The notes under the pieces are model-generated. The model saw nothing but the letters and a program-made list of their open reading frames with translations, did not search any database and was not told where the DNA came from. This document shows positions 33,436 to 45,454 of a stretch of DNA of 64,000 bases, in pieces. The first letter of the stretch is position 1; every line of letters begins with the position of its first letter. A program made the translations under genes and the position numbers. This DNA is from Ypsolopha sequella (taxonomy: Eukaryota; Arthropoda; Insecta; Lepidoptera; Ypsolophidae): contig OW203989.1 in the NCBI GenBank assembly GCA_934047225.1, positions 14,359,977 to 14,423,976 of the forward strand. Direction: 5' to 3'.

Positions 33436-33779
33436 CATACGTAAGTATTAAATATATCTACTAATAACATATCAATAAATAGAAGTGAGTACTTACATAA
33501 CAATTACACATACATATATACATACAAACCCATATAAAGGTAGAAAACGAACCCATAAGAAAGCACCTAATAGAATTCTCCATCTAGTCTACTAAAACTT
33601 TCATGATATCCTCTGCTCCATGAAAGTTGAAATATTATTCTATGAAGTTATTAAAGTTATAAAGTATCTTAGTTACTTAAGATCTTTGGAATCTATGTCA
33701 CATTTACAGTGTTCTATTCTAGGATAGGGCCCGAAATATATCTCACATCTATTTTCATGTTATTTTGTTAAGTATATAT

Positions 33780-34030
33780 AAGGTAAAATTTAATCAACCG
33801 CTTGAATTCATACTGGAGACTCGGTTAGTAAGGAACAAAGTTTAATGACCCGTCAGATAAAATACGAAAAAAAAATGTTTTTCTTCCTTACTGCCTATAC
33901 TAGGATTTGTATTGTGTTAGCTCCCAACAGTTTTTTATGATTTTGATAAAAGGGATCATTGAACCTTGTTCCTCATCACTAACTGAGTCTCCAGTATGAA
34001 TTCAGGCGGTTGATTAAATTTCACCTTGTA
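33780..34030. mobile_element. palindromic MITE family A, complete copy
   Basis: Arms at 33780-33850 and about 33957-34030 are inverted: left GGTAAAATTTAATCAACCG, GAATTCATACTGGAGACTCG; right AGTCTCCAGTATGAATTCAG, GGTTGATTAAATTTCACC. It is flanked by TATA on both sides, compatible with a TA target. About 250 bp, non-coding. Related copies: 14115-14175 (left end) and 17171-17305 (A-to-G biased). Confidence 0.75.
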
Positions 34031-34102
34031 TATAGGTATACTATATAAACTACATATAAAGACAAATTAGTCAATAATAACGTTTATTTTCAAGAAAGTA
34101 AA

Positions 34103-34215
34103 CAAATACTATGCACAAAAATTCGAGAACCTCATCGGTGCAAGTTTGATCGGGCAGGATTCGAACCTGAGTCTCACTCAAAGTTGCTTCTTTCTGATTG
34201 AGCTACCGCTGCTAC
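34103..34215 (-). mobile_element. tRNA-derived SINE with clear box A and box B
   Basis: On the minus strand, GGTAGCTCAATCAG (34208-34195) and GGTTCGAATCC (34167-34157) match polymerase III A and B boxes at tRNA-like spacing. After the tRNA-like head come GCACCGATGAGGTTCTCG and TGTGCATAGTATTTG, shared with the 55.5-kb SINE. Cloverleaf pairing is not preserved well enough for a functional tRNA. Confidence 0.75.
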
Positions 34216-34659
34216 TTCTTTTGACAAGTATAAGTAGAGTTTATAGACCTTGGGAATAGAAATCTATTCACTTCTCACTTCCACACTATCTCCGTCTATG
34301 TTCAGATATGGAAATACAGATAGCATTAAAGAAAAAAAAAGCAAGTAAGTAAAAGTAACAAAAAAAAGTACCTAGTCAATTTGTTTCGTGCGGTTTTTGA
34401 TTGTTTATTTATTACTTTTTATAACTTATGTACTCGCCACTACAGATAAGCCAATTGGCTTTCGCTAGTGGCTATATAGTTTAGGTTAAGATTCATTGTA
34501 ATCGGGATTAATAAATATATATATATAAAAAAAAGTACCTAATCAATTTGTTTATTGTCAATCACTCAAATCCCATTGTGACGTAAATATGTCAGGTCTG
34601 CGTTTGATCTATGCTAACAGTACAGCAAGAGTAGGCGGTAATTTCTATTCACAAGGTTA

Positions 34660-34830
34660 TAAGCAATAAGTGCCGCTTTTGTACACAATAAAGCCGATTC
34701 TGAAGGCTTTAATTTAGTTTTGACAGCATTAAAACTAAAATTAAAGCCTTCAAAATCGGCTGTGATGTCTGTTTTCTTTGTAAAAATGTGTTTTAAATAT
34801 CTATGTAAATGTACAAAAGTTACTCAATAC
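34660..34830 (+). mobile_element. LINE 3'-tail fragment with a nested palindrome
   Basis: GCAATAAGTGCCGCTTTTGTAC and later TGTAAATGTACAAAAG match 2531-2660 and 43485-43605. Between them, 34692-34760 is an inverted-repeat insert: AAGCCGATTCTGAAGGC and its complement, with TTTAATTTAGTTTT in the stem. Confidence 0.6.
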
Positions 34831-35760
34831 TCAATATTTATTTGCATTCCACAAAATGTTACCTATAATAATGTATAAAACACATCATAGCCACAAATTA
34901 TGGACCCTGTTGGGCACAGCAAGTCAGGAGAGAGGAAGACATACGTATATAGATACTATTTCGGCAAAATTATATCATTATATTTATACAAGTAACCAAA
35001 TAAAATCACCTATCATTTTTAAATAATTTGTAATAGACTCTATTTTAAATTATCATTTAAGTATTCATATTTACACTATAATAGCACTTATTTAATAATA
35101 ATAATAATAATAATAATAAGTTAAATAAATAAAAAAATAAAAAGCATCATTGGCTCGGGTAACAAACGAAAAACCGTCGATATGCCTTCTCTTAGTCACT
35201 TCTTTCAAATTTCCAGCAGCCATCGTTATTGATGTGCTACTGATGACTAGGCACTTTATGTTGGGCATATTATAAAGTGCCCAGGTGTGCTTATCCCCCG
35301 CTTCATTCCACTTTCAAAATTGAACTCCAACTTCCTGAAAGTTTCAAAATGTTTCAAGTGTTTCTTGCGTACTGTAAATAAACGGTGCCGCCAGACTTAG
35401 TTGTACCTGCTGAAAACTTTGAGTGGTTTTCGTGATTTTCAGTATTTTTTGTTTTATATGTGATATTGAAATAAATATTTATGCAAGTCGTACATGTTTA
35501 TGACAAAAACGATAAGAATCTTGAATTAATCTAGGTTTTCTCTGGAAACCCCTTATCTGATTTTGCATGAACCAGCTATTTTATTATATACAACAACTTA
35601 CATAAACGTTAAAGGTTGTTAAATAATGTTAATTTGGTTGTCAACATTGTTGACTTAGTCACTAAACTCTTTAAATTCTTGTATATATTTCGTAGGCAAA
35701 TAGTAAAAATGGCGTCGTTAGTTTTTAAACGCTATTTTGCTATTTGGCGAATCTTCGTCA
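34831..35760. other. AT-rich sequence, no recognised feature
   Basis: An ATA trinucleotide run is present at about 35096-35120. No gene or repeat pair was found. Confidence 0.35.
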
Positions 35761-36074
35761 TATATAGTAGAATTCGGCATTTTATAATTTGCCTCGGCAT
35801 ATAGTTATTCTATTAGAACTATGGAGGGTCGCCTCGCTCCGCTCCGCTTCGCTCGGTTCTCAATATGTACTTACATGTAAACCTATCACGCTCCTCCTCG
35901 CTTCGCTCATCGTCAAACCTATTTTTCACTTTTTGGTAAAAAGGCTTTCGATTTCGGCTTTTAAGAAAATGATGAAGTCATCAAACAGCAAGCAAACGAC
36001 GAACGGCGAATTGAAAAACATCGAGCGTTAAGAAACTGACGACGACGTTTGTAAAATGCCGAATTCTACTATAT
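35761..36074. mobile_element. non-autonomous element with 23-bp inverted termini
   Basis: Termini TATATAGTAGAATTCGGCAT (35761) and ATGCCGAATTCTACTATAT (to 36074) are inverted repeats. The interior has CG-rich CTCCGCTCCGCTTCGCTCGG words. Short ORFs inside are not recognisable. Confidence 0.65.
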
Positions 36075-37805
36075 GTCGATATGTCATATTAACCAAAAAT
36101 ATTTTTTTATTATGTTTTATTCTATAACTAAATAAGTTAAAGAATAAATAAAACGTACATAATAAAATAAACGATTAATTGAATGATCACAGCTGACACC
36201 CTGACTGGTCAACACAAAGTGTTTGGCCGTGTCAAGAAGAAAACTTTTACAACAAAACCTCTTCTCTAGGACATGAACCAAAATTATAAATGGACCAAAT
36301 TACATGGATTTCAAAAACCTTTAAAAGCATTTCTTCAGCGGAGTCTTGGTAGAGAGAGTGAGAGCAAAGCCACTTAATTTTTCAAGTGACAGCGTGAATA
36401 CATCTGTGATGAATGGAAATGAAATGAATGGTTAAGGATTTGCTCCTCTTTTCAAAAACGAATTCATGGAAACATTTTCGAAGATAATTAGAGTATTATT
36501 ATGGAAATGGTTTGAGTTTCTTCGTTGCTTTTGACCCTGGCATTAGATGTTCTATACAAATATTCTCAGTACCTATTGAATTGTTATAAAAACAATAGAT
36601 TGTTAAATTGTACAGTCAAAACCAAGTCAAGTTTACATTAGTCCCTATACTGAAGGATATAAAATGGGTACAAAGACTGTAAGTCTTCGTACACAGTATG
36701 GTTTTGTATGGATTCCGTAAATATAACGTTGACTTCCAATTTCCATAGCTTAATCCCTAAAAGATTATTTTTAATATTTTTTTTTCAGAGGATTTACGCC
36801 ATTTTATATCACAGTTTTCATTTATTTGATCATTATGTTTTAATATTAAAAAAAAAAGAGATTTAACGTCACTTGGGGCATTTTAGGCATTATAATGATT
36901 GTGGACCTTTGCCTTGCATAAAAAAGTGGTCAATCTCTGTCTGTCTGAGGTCTGTCTTCTCATCTGTCATCCATCTGTCAAATCAGTCGGAAGCAAATTA
37001 TTATAAAATTATCTTCATACCAAAGAACATATTTCTAAACAGCCTTTTCTAAAGTGACGTCACATGAAGTTCAATGGTAGTTGCAGCTTTGTGGTAAAAA
37101 TATTCATCATCATGAAGTTTTTTAGACCACAAGTTCTAAAATACGGCTAATTAAATCGAAATCTCGAAATGGTTTTCGAATTAAAACACATAATCTAAGC
37201 GAATTATTAACTTCTAAATTAAAACGTCATCAAAAGTAATTTATGAGCTTGGATGGCTCGATGACAATAGAAAAAGCGAAAGTAAAAACGTTGGTAGTAC
37301 AAAATGCCATTAGGCCATATTTTTTTTTGTGTTTGTCCCAGTGTAGTTTTCCACCTACAACAAATTTTGGCCGGTCTTGAGCGCCGCAAAGACATGCCGA
37401 TAGATACAAAATTTTATTCACGGAACACTAAAATAGTATTTTTTTCTAACAAAAAATATCTGTAACCTTTATACATTCAGATACCTAGTCTTTTGACAAA
37501 ATACAGAATATACTGCAGACTTATTAATTATTCCAGAATAACGATAACGTCTGCATGTTTCGATTCCAATAAAGCATGTTACGTCCAGTTGTGGCCTGCA
37601 GCACCTGGCTCTGACCTTGCAGAATAGCCTTTACGAGTCAGCATGAATAAATCAGAGCATATCCTAAGCCGGTGTTGCCCGTACAATCCTTAAAAAGGAA
37701 CAAATTTTTTAATGTCGTGCTGCCAAGAACTTCGGTTATATATAAGCTATATATAATATTTATAGCTTATATATATATATTATATATAAACTATATATAT
37801 TATAT
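36075..37805. other. AT-rich sequence, no recognised feature
   Basis: No gene recognised. A TA-rich palindromic run lies at 37738-37805. Confidence 0.35.
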
Positions 37806-37870
37806 ATAGCTGTTATTTTGCTCAATTAAAAACAATATTTATATTTTTTATTGAGCAAAATAACAGCTAT
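37806..37870. repeat. perfect 21-bp stem hairpin
   Basis: Arms 37806-37826 and 37850-37870 (ATAGCTGTTATTTTGCTCAA and complement) enclose a 23-bp AT loop. Confidence 0.7.
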
Positions 37871-37897
37871 ACAGTCTGAGTCTCGCTTAAGTGCACA

Positions 37898-38442
37898 TAT
37901 GAATTTGGGTAAAAATAGACCCAATTTAATGGACAGAAAAAATTAAAAAAAAATCGAAAAGGAAAATGATTATTGTAATAGACCTTTATATTTTTTTATA
38001 TGATGCTGATAGCAAAATTTAAAGGTCTCGGTCTAACAATGCATAAATGAAAAAGCTAAAAAGTATTATTTTAACATGATAAATGAACGTTATCAAAAAC
38101 AAACATCGGATAACGCTTATTTTGCTGTTATCATAAATTATTCAGTGTGGTGAATTTGGGTAAAACTAGACCCAATTGTAGGTACAGAAAACAAAAAATA
38201 AAAAAGATTGTTGTTGTAATAGACCTTTATATTTTTTTTATATGTTGCTGATATAAATGTCTATTACAACCATTTTTTTTTTTCGTTTTCTGTACCTACA
38301 ATTGGGTCTAGTTTTACCCAAATTCACCACACTGAATAATTTATGATAACAGCAAAATAAGCGTTATCCGATGTTTGTTTTTGATAACGTTCATTTATCA
38401 TGTTAAAATAATACTTTTTAGCTTTTTTATTTATGCATTGTT
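37898..38442. repeat. 408-bp near-perfect palindrome plus one direct unit
   Basis: 38035-38230 and 38251-38442 are near-perfect reverse complements (e.g. GAACGTTATCAAAAACAAAC and GTTTGTTTTTGATAACGTTC), leaving a centre of only about 20 bp. The inner part, starting GAATTTGGGTAAAACTAGAC, also occurs as a diverged direct copy at 37898-38013 (GAATTTGGGTAAAAATAGAC). No ORF. Confidence 0.8.
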
Positions 38443-38854
38443 ATTTTCTAAGACATCTTTATATATTTATAACAGGATATTTTCTCCATATTTTCTGATA
38501 TATTTATATTCTATATTATATGCAAATATCGTCTGAGTGGACTTAGGATATAAACAGCCTATTGTATCCGTTAGGAACGCATTTTCAACACAAATGTTTA
38601 CACCTCGTTTCACTCGTAAGCCTCTTAATATGAAACATATGTTCCAAATTTCATATTTCTATCTTCAGCGGTTTCATGTAAAATAAGATACCGAAAATTT
38701 GAATTAAAACACATTTGCTTACCTCATTCAATATACCAACGAGAAGTCAGTAAACTCCATAAATAAAGTAAATACCGATTAAAATGCCATGCTATATATC
38801 ATTCTTGACCCGGGTGTGCTATTCATTTTTGGAGGTACCAAACGCTACAAGCAA

Positions 38855-38900
38855 ATTTGAAAGAAAGAAAGAAAATTAAATTTATTCGTCATAATAAAAA
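38855..38900 (-). repeat. (GAAA)n tail of a minus-strand retroelement 3' end
   Basis: GAAAGAAAGAAAGAAAATT then AAATTTATTCGTC mirrors the plus-strand end at 52790-52852 (GACGAATAAATTTC then TTTC repeats). Confidence 0.5.
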
Positions 38901-39180
38901 CACGAAAAATTCTTACAATAAAAATAACTTAAAAAACTAAACTTACAAGAAAACAATTTAAGTGAATAAAGAAAAAGTATACAATCAGTTTTTTCATATC
39001 TACAATTTGATACCCATATTGTATTTTTAGGATAATATTTGTTATTTTTCTCACTTTTGTTTTGGAAATATTTTGAACAATTTCAAATTTTTCATATTTT
39101 TTGTTACACTGATATGTGAGCAAATTTATGGTATTTTTGTGCCAAATTTCATGTCTTTATCTTTAACGGTGCTAAAGTTA

Positions 39181-39290
39181 TAAGGCTGTGACATACGGAT
39201 GGACGGGTGGACGGACGGACGGACGAACGGACAACGGAGTCTCACCACAAAGGTTCCTTTTGTCCTTTTGTACTACGTAACCCTAAAATC
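39181..39290. mobile_element. family C-related fragment with GGAC repeats
   Basis: GTGACATACGGATGGACGGG followed by short GGAC repeats, AACGGAGTCTCACC, AAAGGTTCCTTTTG and GTAACCCTAAAA; same layout as 29336-29416. Confidence 0.5.
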
Positions 39291-39586
39291 GATTATTCAA
39301 CTTTCGACTTGACATACGTATCCCGAACTAGAAACGAACCTTTAGGAACATTATGTTGACTTCTTATAATGTTGGATTAGCAAATTGTTGAAATTTCCAT
39401 AATATCGACTTCTTTTTGTTTTTTACAATGTTGACTTTTCATAAAGTTGAATTCTCTTAAAGTTGAATTATCATAAAAATGAATTCTTAAAAAGTTGAAT
39501 TCTTATAACGAACACGAACAATTATAGGCAAATCTTCCTTGTTTGTCTGATCTGAGGGCGCGACCCTTTCTCGTAAATACAGGATG

Positions 39587-40010
39587 TTAAGGCGATATGC
39601 GAAAAAAATACGGGTGTTTCTTTTCTGTGTATTTCATGAAATACACGGAAAAATATAATCAGTTACTCATATATGCATTTTGACTATATAATCTAGGGTT
39701 TTGAAATTGGAAAACATGTTTGGATAAATTTTCCTCTATAAAAATAATTGTTGAAATGAGGTCTTCAAACACACTGTTTCTCCTCGTTTGAAGAATAGGA
39801 ACCATATACAGAACTCAAACATATTTTATTAGGTGTGTTTCAACAATATCTAGAGATTTGATATTTGAAGATTTGCTAGCTATTTTAGTTTTTTTAATAA
39901 AAATATAAAACCAACTTATTCCCCTTTTGCCCTGAATCCGCCCCTCTCGCATTGAGCGTGTTTTCGCTTGGAGTGACAGTGACAAAAATAAAATTTGCAT
40001 TGCCTCTTAA
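39587..40010 (-). mobile_element. TTAA-bounded element (family F), 424 bp
   Basis: Starts TTAAGGCGATATGC and ends GCCTCTTAA. The family block (GAATCCGCCCCTCTCGCATTG, minus orientation) is near the right end. Its right TTAA (40007-40010) is the left TTAA of the next element. Confidence 0.7.
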
Positions 40011-40430
40011 GGCGATATGTAAAAGTTTAAGCGTCCCTGTTACTCCATATGCGAAAAAACCCTCCGTGTGAGTGGGGCGGATTCGAGGAAAAGTAGCAAA
40101 AAGTCGGTATTTTATTAATATAAAATGTTCTAAGCTATTTTGTCAAAAAGATTTCCAAGGAGACTTTACAAATACATAATATCCACATTTTGAATGCAAT
40201 TTCACAATGAAATTAGTTAAGATTTCAGAACTACAGGAAATAATAAAACAATTTCGAGGTCTTTTCGGCATTAAATTCTATCGAGAAAATTTCATCCAAT
40301 CGCGTTTTCCTTCAGTGAGAATCTTAATCAAATACTCAATAAACATTTACCTAAAAATTAAATACGTAGATGACGTTACAGTGGAGTAAATGGATTCGAG
40401 AAAACCCCATTTCTTTTTGTATCGCCTTAA
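40007..40430 (+). mobile_element. TTAA-bounded element (family F), 424 bp
   Basis: Ends TTAAGGCGATATGT and GTATCGCCTTAA, giving an 11-bp inverted terminus including TTAA. The family block CTCCATATGCGAAAAAACCC and GGGGCGGATTCGAGG is near the left end. It is exactly as long as its neighbour and lies in opposite orientation. The small ORF 40207-40389 is incidental. Confidence 0.75.
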
Positions 40431-40662
40431 GATGAAGTTGAAGAAGCCAACTAACTGTTGATAGTACTCGTCCATACGAGCAACTTTTACTATGGAGCCA
40501 ACCATCGAATCGCGGAAAAAAAATCAGCTGTTCTATAGTAAAGTTACCCGACCAAATGTATGAAACAACAGTTCTTTTTCTCGATTTCTCAACTTTTTTC
40601 ACGGAAAGTTGATCGTATGCTAGTACTATCGCCAATTTTCGGCTTCCGTAACTTCATCTGAA
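40427..40662. mobile_element. palindromic element abutting the TTAA pair
   Basis: TTAAGATGAAGTT at the left is mirrored by AACTTCATCTGAA at the right; GAAGCC, GATAGTACT and the ATACGAGCAAC region are mirrored too. The interior shares AACAACTTTTACTATGGAGCC-like words with the MITE at 56575-56845 (CAACTTTTACTATGGAGCC). Confidence 0.6.
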
Positions 40663-41639
40663 TAAGCTCTGTATCTGAATGATAAAATAAATGAATAGAT
40701 GATTACCGCTTTAGTCCGACCTTAGGTAGACGGTTGTATTATTATTTATTTAACAACTACCCAGCTTGCTGCTTCTAATATATTTTTATTACTGTATGAA
40801 TTGAGAAAGAGATACTTGGTGAAGCCAGTCACACTTTTGAAGGTTCTTTGTTCTTTGTTCACATCCCGTACAGAGGAACATTTTCAGATTTTGTACGTCA
40901 TTTCCGGAACCTTTTTTAACGTAGGATAGATTTATTTCTGATTTTATATTATTACGTCTTTTATTCATTTGTTATTTACTAATATTGTTCAAGCCTATTT
41001 GATCAGAATGATGAAAATTTTGAAATGACCCGTCATCACAGATACTCAATAATGTCTGTAGCGGCCAGATTCCTTCCTCTTTAACTGAGTGAAAAAGGCA
41101 GCATAAGAAGTATCCACTAAAATAATTTACAGGTGTTTCTCTGACACGGACGACCCTCTGCTTTCTTAAAATACAAAATGGCACTTATTGTGGAGATGCG
41201 AGGACATAAAACATAAAGTAAAGAATACAAGAGTAAAAGAAGAAGGTAAGAAAATATCGTAAAAAATTACTTTTAATCAAATATGCTTATAAATGTGGTC
41301 ATCATTTTGACAAGATTCTTTGAGCAAAGTCTTGTCCGATAAACGCAATATAATAAATCCGTCAGTCTATTCTATTTTCACTTAAACATACTCAGATACA
41401 CAAACATTTAGAAAGATAAAAACGATATCGCGATGTAACATACAAATAGCGCCATCTAGTGTTGCATAGCAAAATAAGGAACAGGGCTTCATAAATAAAA
41501 TTATTCCAACGTGATAGGGTTTATCTTCATCGTTCAGCAATTGGTTAGTATAGAAATACTATGCATTTGTTATGCATATAAATAAAAAATATAAACTTGA
41601 AGGTTGTCAAAATAATGACCACGTACAAGCATTTTGGAG

Positions 41640-41960
41640 TAAAGCACTCTAGAAGCCTTGGTTCGCAATGACTGCGCTGCTGGCCACGCTATGATGGTCT
41701 CGAGGTCAGCTACCTAGCTACCTACGCCCTCGGCCTTCAAGCTTGGTCATCATTGCAGCCTTTGCTGCCGCGCTATAAGGACTTCAACCTTCGGTCTCGG
41801 CCTTTATTCCAGCTTGTCCATCAAGGGCTGCAATGCTAACCACGGTGTGCAGGCCAGGAGCTCCGCAACGCTGTGCTTTCGGACATCATCAGTAGCGCTA
41901 GTAGACAGAACTAGTCCATATCGCCGCCGGCAACTGGCGACTAGCACGTGAAGGGCCTCT
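41640..41960. other. GC-rich island of unknown nature
   Basis: About 320 bp of clearly higher GC content within AT-rich surroundings. No long ORF on either strand, no repeat partner in the window and no RNA fold I recognise. It could be a fragment of a GC-rich retroelement or a host regulatory or exonic piece. Confidence 0.3.
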
Positions 41961-42188
41961 CTTTATCACACAGAGTAAAACATACTTTATTATTTATATT
42001 ATAACTTTCCAGTATCTGTACTGCCGTTTAATTAGGCACCTGTTTTAATAGGTAGGTAGCAACCTGGTACTTCCATTAATTACAATTTAGAACCTAACCT
42101 TTTTGTAACGTACCGCACCTCTTCGCAGCCGAATATTTGGTTTTTGCAGTTGTTTTGCTTCTTTATGAAATTAACTTCAAAGGTCTGG

Positions 42189-42604
42189 TTAAGTGGCTAT
42201 ACTGTGAAAATTGACACTTTTTGAAGTTATTTATCTGCTCTTTTAATGAAGTTCCAAGTAAAATAAATTAGTACAACAATTTTGGGACCTTTTACTAGAT
42301 TTTGGTCTATCAGAAACGCGATAGGAGAAATTTCATTCGATAGAAATAATTATTGAAATCAGGTCTAAATTTACATTTTTTTTGATATTCTGACAAATAA
42401 AGATAGCATACAGACTTGAAAAATATTTATTTAGATGGGTTTTAACTACACCTAAATTACTGGTTATGGAATTTTTTGTAGCTGTTTTAGTTAATTTTGC
42501 ATTAATTTAAAACCGACTTTTTGACAATTTTCCCCGATTCCTTCGCACTGCGGGTCTTTCTGCCTGGAGTAACGGGGACCTTTGCTAGCACGGTATATAA
42601 CCTA
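42189..42604 (-). mobile_element. TTAA-type element (family F), slightly decayed
   Basis: It is the reverse complement of 61790-62213 over its full length (TTAAGTGGCTATACTGTG at the left; GTAACGGGGACCTTTGCTAG and CACGGTATATAA at the right). The right TTAA has decayed. Confidence 0.75.
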
Positions 42605-42956
42605 AATATAATAAATGTACTTCAGTTTGAGTTATAAGAAGTCTGTCAAGTGAAAGAACTATGTTCCTGCGAATGTAATTTAGTACTTATTAAATAATGC
42701 GTACAGAAGTCTTTGCCACTCTTCGGCAGTTCCTCTTCTTCTTCTTTCCTTACGCTTCCTATACAATCCATGACAGATAGTGCACGTCCGATCGGTCGGT
42801 TATAGATTTCTATACGCCTTATGTCTGCGGCAGATATTTACGGGGTTCGATGCGGGTTACGTATGATGAGTGACCTAGAATTGCAGGAACAATTCCAGAA
42901 AAAAGAAAAATTAGGCAACTTGAAATTTTTTATTGAACAAGTAAAAAATGCCACCA

Positions 42957-42975
42957 ATTTATTTATTTATTTACT
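42957..42975 (-). repeat. (AAAT)n tail of the minus-strand LINE remnant
   Basis: ATTTATTTATTTATTTAC on the plus strand follows, on the minus strand, the 3' UTR of the remnant at 43073-43300. Confidence 0.5.
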
Positions 42976-43072
42976 TTAATTAAAACGGACAAACCAATTA
43001 CAATAATTAAAGATAGTAACACAAACACAAAATGGTACAATCAACTAAAATAAATAAGAATAACACATAAAG

Positions 43073-43300
43073 TCAGAAACAGGCCTTCTCACAAAAACAC
43101 AAACACTCTGACAATATTTTCTGCCATCCATCAGCAAACAGATCACAGTCCTGATTGGCGTTTAGAAGAGCGTTGAGGGAGAGAAGAGCACGCGGTATGG
43201 GTGAGTTAGATCGCGCCTTTGTGCGACACGACGGCACAGCGAAAAACCTGTGCTTACGGCCGCGAAGATAATTATATTTCTGTGAGTGCTAGAAGTACCT
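43073..43300 (-). pseudogene. LINE ORF2 C-terminal remnant
   Basis: The minus strand encodes HSQKYNYLRGRKHRFFAVP, SCRTKARSNSPIPRALLSLN, then ALLNANQDCDLFADGWQKIL, ending at a stop (43073-43075). The pattern 'LR.RkH..f.vP.crT....NSPIpRal.llN' followed by 'DlF' is the extreme C-terminus of an insect LINE ORF2. No upstream domains survive, and an in-frame stop lies just before HSQK. It differs from the ends at 11.0 and 52.3 kb, so it represents a separate family. Confidence 0.6.
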
Positions 43301-43484
43301 TAGAACTTTAATGATCGGTGAGTAAGTGTGTGACAAAATAGCGAAACTTTGATATGAGATAATTTCTATAATATCACAGATAATACAATTTACTATAAAC
43401 AAGTAATTTTAGGATTTAGTGATGTACCTTAGGTACAATATCTAATGTAATTTTCAGGTTTATTCAGGTTTCAAGATTGCCTGG

Positions 43485-43605
43485 GAGATATTGCTATTAG
43501 CAATAAGTGCTGCCCTTGTACACAATATCTGTTCTTTATGTAAAAATGTCTTGTTAATTATGTATGTAAATGTACAAAAAGTGAAATAAATAAAAAAAAA
43601 ATGCT
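43485..43605 (+). mobile_element. LINE 3'-tail fragment (CAATAAGTGC family)
   Basis: GATATTGCTATTAGCAATAAGTGC, CCCTTGTACACAAT, TGTAAATGTACAAAAAG and an A-rich AAATAAATAAA tail. Confidence 0.55.
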
Positions 43606-43627
43606 TGCATTTGCAACAAAGATATAT

Positions 43628-43892
43628 ACAAGGTGACTTTTTTATCACCGTCCAAATTCATACTTGAAGCTTGCTAAGTGATCAGCATCATAGATCGATA
43701 ACAATAATTATGAATTTCGTATAATGACATTTTGACTTCCCATAGTAATTCACTCGCAGTCCTGGGTGAATCATTATGGGGAGACGAAATTTAATTTTAT
43801 GAATTTTACAAAAATCGTTATTGGTTCATGATACTGATCACTTACCAAGGCTCAAGTATGAATTTGGACGATGTTAACAAATTCACCTTGTA
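43628..43892. mobile_element. palindromic MITE family B, complete copy
   Basis: Ends ACAAGGTGACTTTTTTATC and GTTAACAAATTCACCTTGTA; inside, CCAAATTCATACTTGAAGC pairs with CTCAAGTATGAATTTGG, and CTAAGTGATCA with TGATCACTTAC. Flanked by TA. Families A and B share the CACCTTGTA end and the TTCATACT..GA core, so they are related. Confidence 0.75.
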
Positions 43893-44052
43893 TAATATTA
43901 AAAATGCCTCGAGTTGCTTCTAGGAAAGGGTTCCCGGTGGTGGCCATTTGCGCTCGACTTGTCTTGGCCACTGCCGTGACCTCTGATAATGTTACCTGTA
44001 TTATTTACTGACGGTGTACGCTGTAGGTGTAGGTAGAAGCTAAGCTTTTCTG

Positions 44053-44605
44053 CTAAGGCTATATGTTAAAGTTTTAGCGTCCCTTTTACTCCATATGTGA
44101 AAAAATCCTCAGTGCGAGAGGGACGGATTCGAGGAAAAATAGCAAAAAGTCGGTTTTTTATTAATATAAAATGTACTAAAGTTGCTATCAAAACTTCGTT
44201 TTACCAGAATTCCGATTGTCTAAGGATATGTTCGCACTTGAAGTGACGACACAGTTCGTAAATAGTTCAATATCCACTAATAGCAATTTTGAAAGTTCCG
44301 TTTTTAGCTATGTTTTTGATGATAGGAACCTAGTCCAGTCGGCAACTAAAGTTGCCATGTAATAAAATATAATTGCAGTCCATATGTCATTCCAAATTGT
44401 CAAACCATGAGAATTGGTGTCGAGAAAGACCTAATTTCAATGAAGATTTGTATCGAGCCGAATTTCTCCAATCACGTTTCTGTTTTAGCGGATCCCTAGA
44501 AAAAGATTTCAAACATAAAATACTATTTTATCAAAATAATACCTTCTTAACTGAAGTAGATATGCAAGTTCTAAAAGTGTCGATTCTTTTTCCGTAGCGC
44601 CTTAA
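44053..44605 (+). mobile_element. TTAA-type element (family F) with a nested element H
   Basis: Starts CTAAGGCTATATGTTAAAG and ends GTAGCGCCTTAA, with CTCCATATGTGAAAAAATCC and GGACGGATTCGAGG near the left. It is about 129 bp longer than 424 because 44199-44355 contains element H (GTTTTTGATGATAGGAACC, CAGTCGGCAAC), also found at 60292-60490. The ORF 44373-44597 is incidental. Confidence 0.65.
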
Positions 44606-44988
44606 TATTTTTCCCGGGTTCCTCTTGTGATTTTGTAAATAAATGCTGTGAACACAATCATTATCTTGGTGGTCATTCACAACGGGTTGGGTTCATATAG
44701 TCTAATTTGCAAAACGACTAGGTAGACAAAACGTCCTTTGCAAAATGTCTTGGTTGTGGAACGTCTAACTATAGAGACTACTAATATTACTAAAATATTA
44801 CTAATTTTACTAATCCCTAAACTGGGCTAAACACTGAAACTAAGAGCCCAAAGTCCTAAGTAATTTCAGTCCCTTTTACTTAAATGTTTACTCTTTCATT
44901 TAGAGGATTTAATTTTTACATAAATAAAGTACAATATTTACTTCGCCGAATATCCACGTAGTTTAATAAGATTAGTCACATACCACTC

Positions 44989-45052
44989 ACGAGTCGGACT
45001 CGAGCACAAAGGATTTCGTACTACCACACAATACGCGTACGGAACCCTAAGA
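44989..45052 (+). mobile_element. family C fragment
   Basis: ACGAGTCGGACTCGAGCACAA and ACGCGTACGGAACCCTAAG, i.e. both ends of the family joined with the interior missing. Confidence 0.55.
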
Positions 45053-45454
45053 ACATTATGGTAAATAATTCCACTTGCAGTTATTAGGACCTACTTAACT
45101 TGACAGTTACGATCTATCAAACTCCATTTATTAAAAGGGTCTAATTAAGTTGGTATTAGATGGCTTCCTAAATAATTAAATATTTGTGATTTTCAGATTT
45201 TTTCCTACGTGTGTGCTATAAGACCTACCGTTAAACGAAATTTCAAGTTTCTACTTCACTGGAAGTACCCTATAGGTTTACTATTTGGGGTTTTGATTCC
45301 CTTGCGAGTGTCAAAAATTTGTATAAAATTGATTATATAAAGTGCAATAACTTTTTTGCGTTGAGTTAGAAGTCTGATTTTCTTACAGCACTATGACGCC
45401 GTAGAATCCTGTAGGAGGTATCAGTTTCAACTTGTTATGGTGCCCGAGCAAAAG

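Noticed and set aside
34141..34215. Possible tRNA gene on the minus strand
   Set aside because: A and B boxes are present, but the acceptor and arm pairings are poor and a shared SINE body follows, so it is a SINE head.
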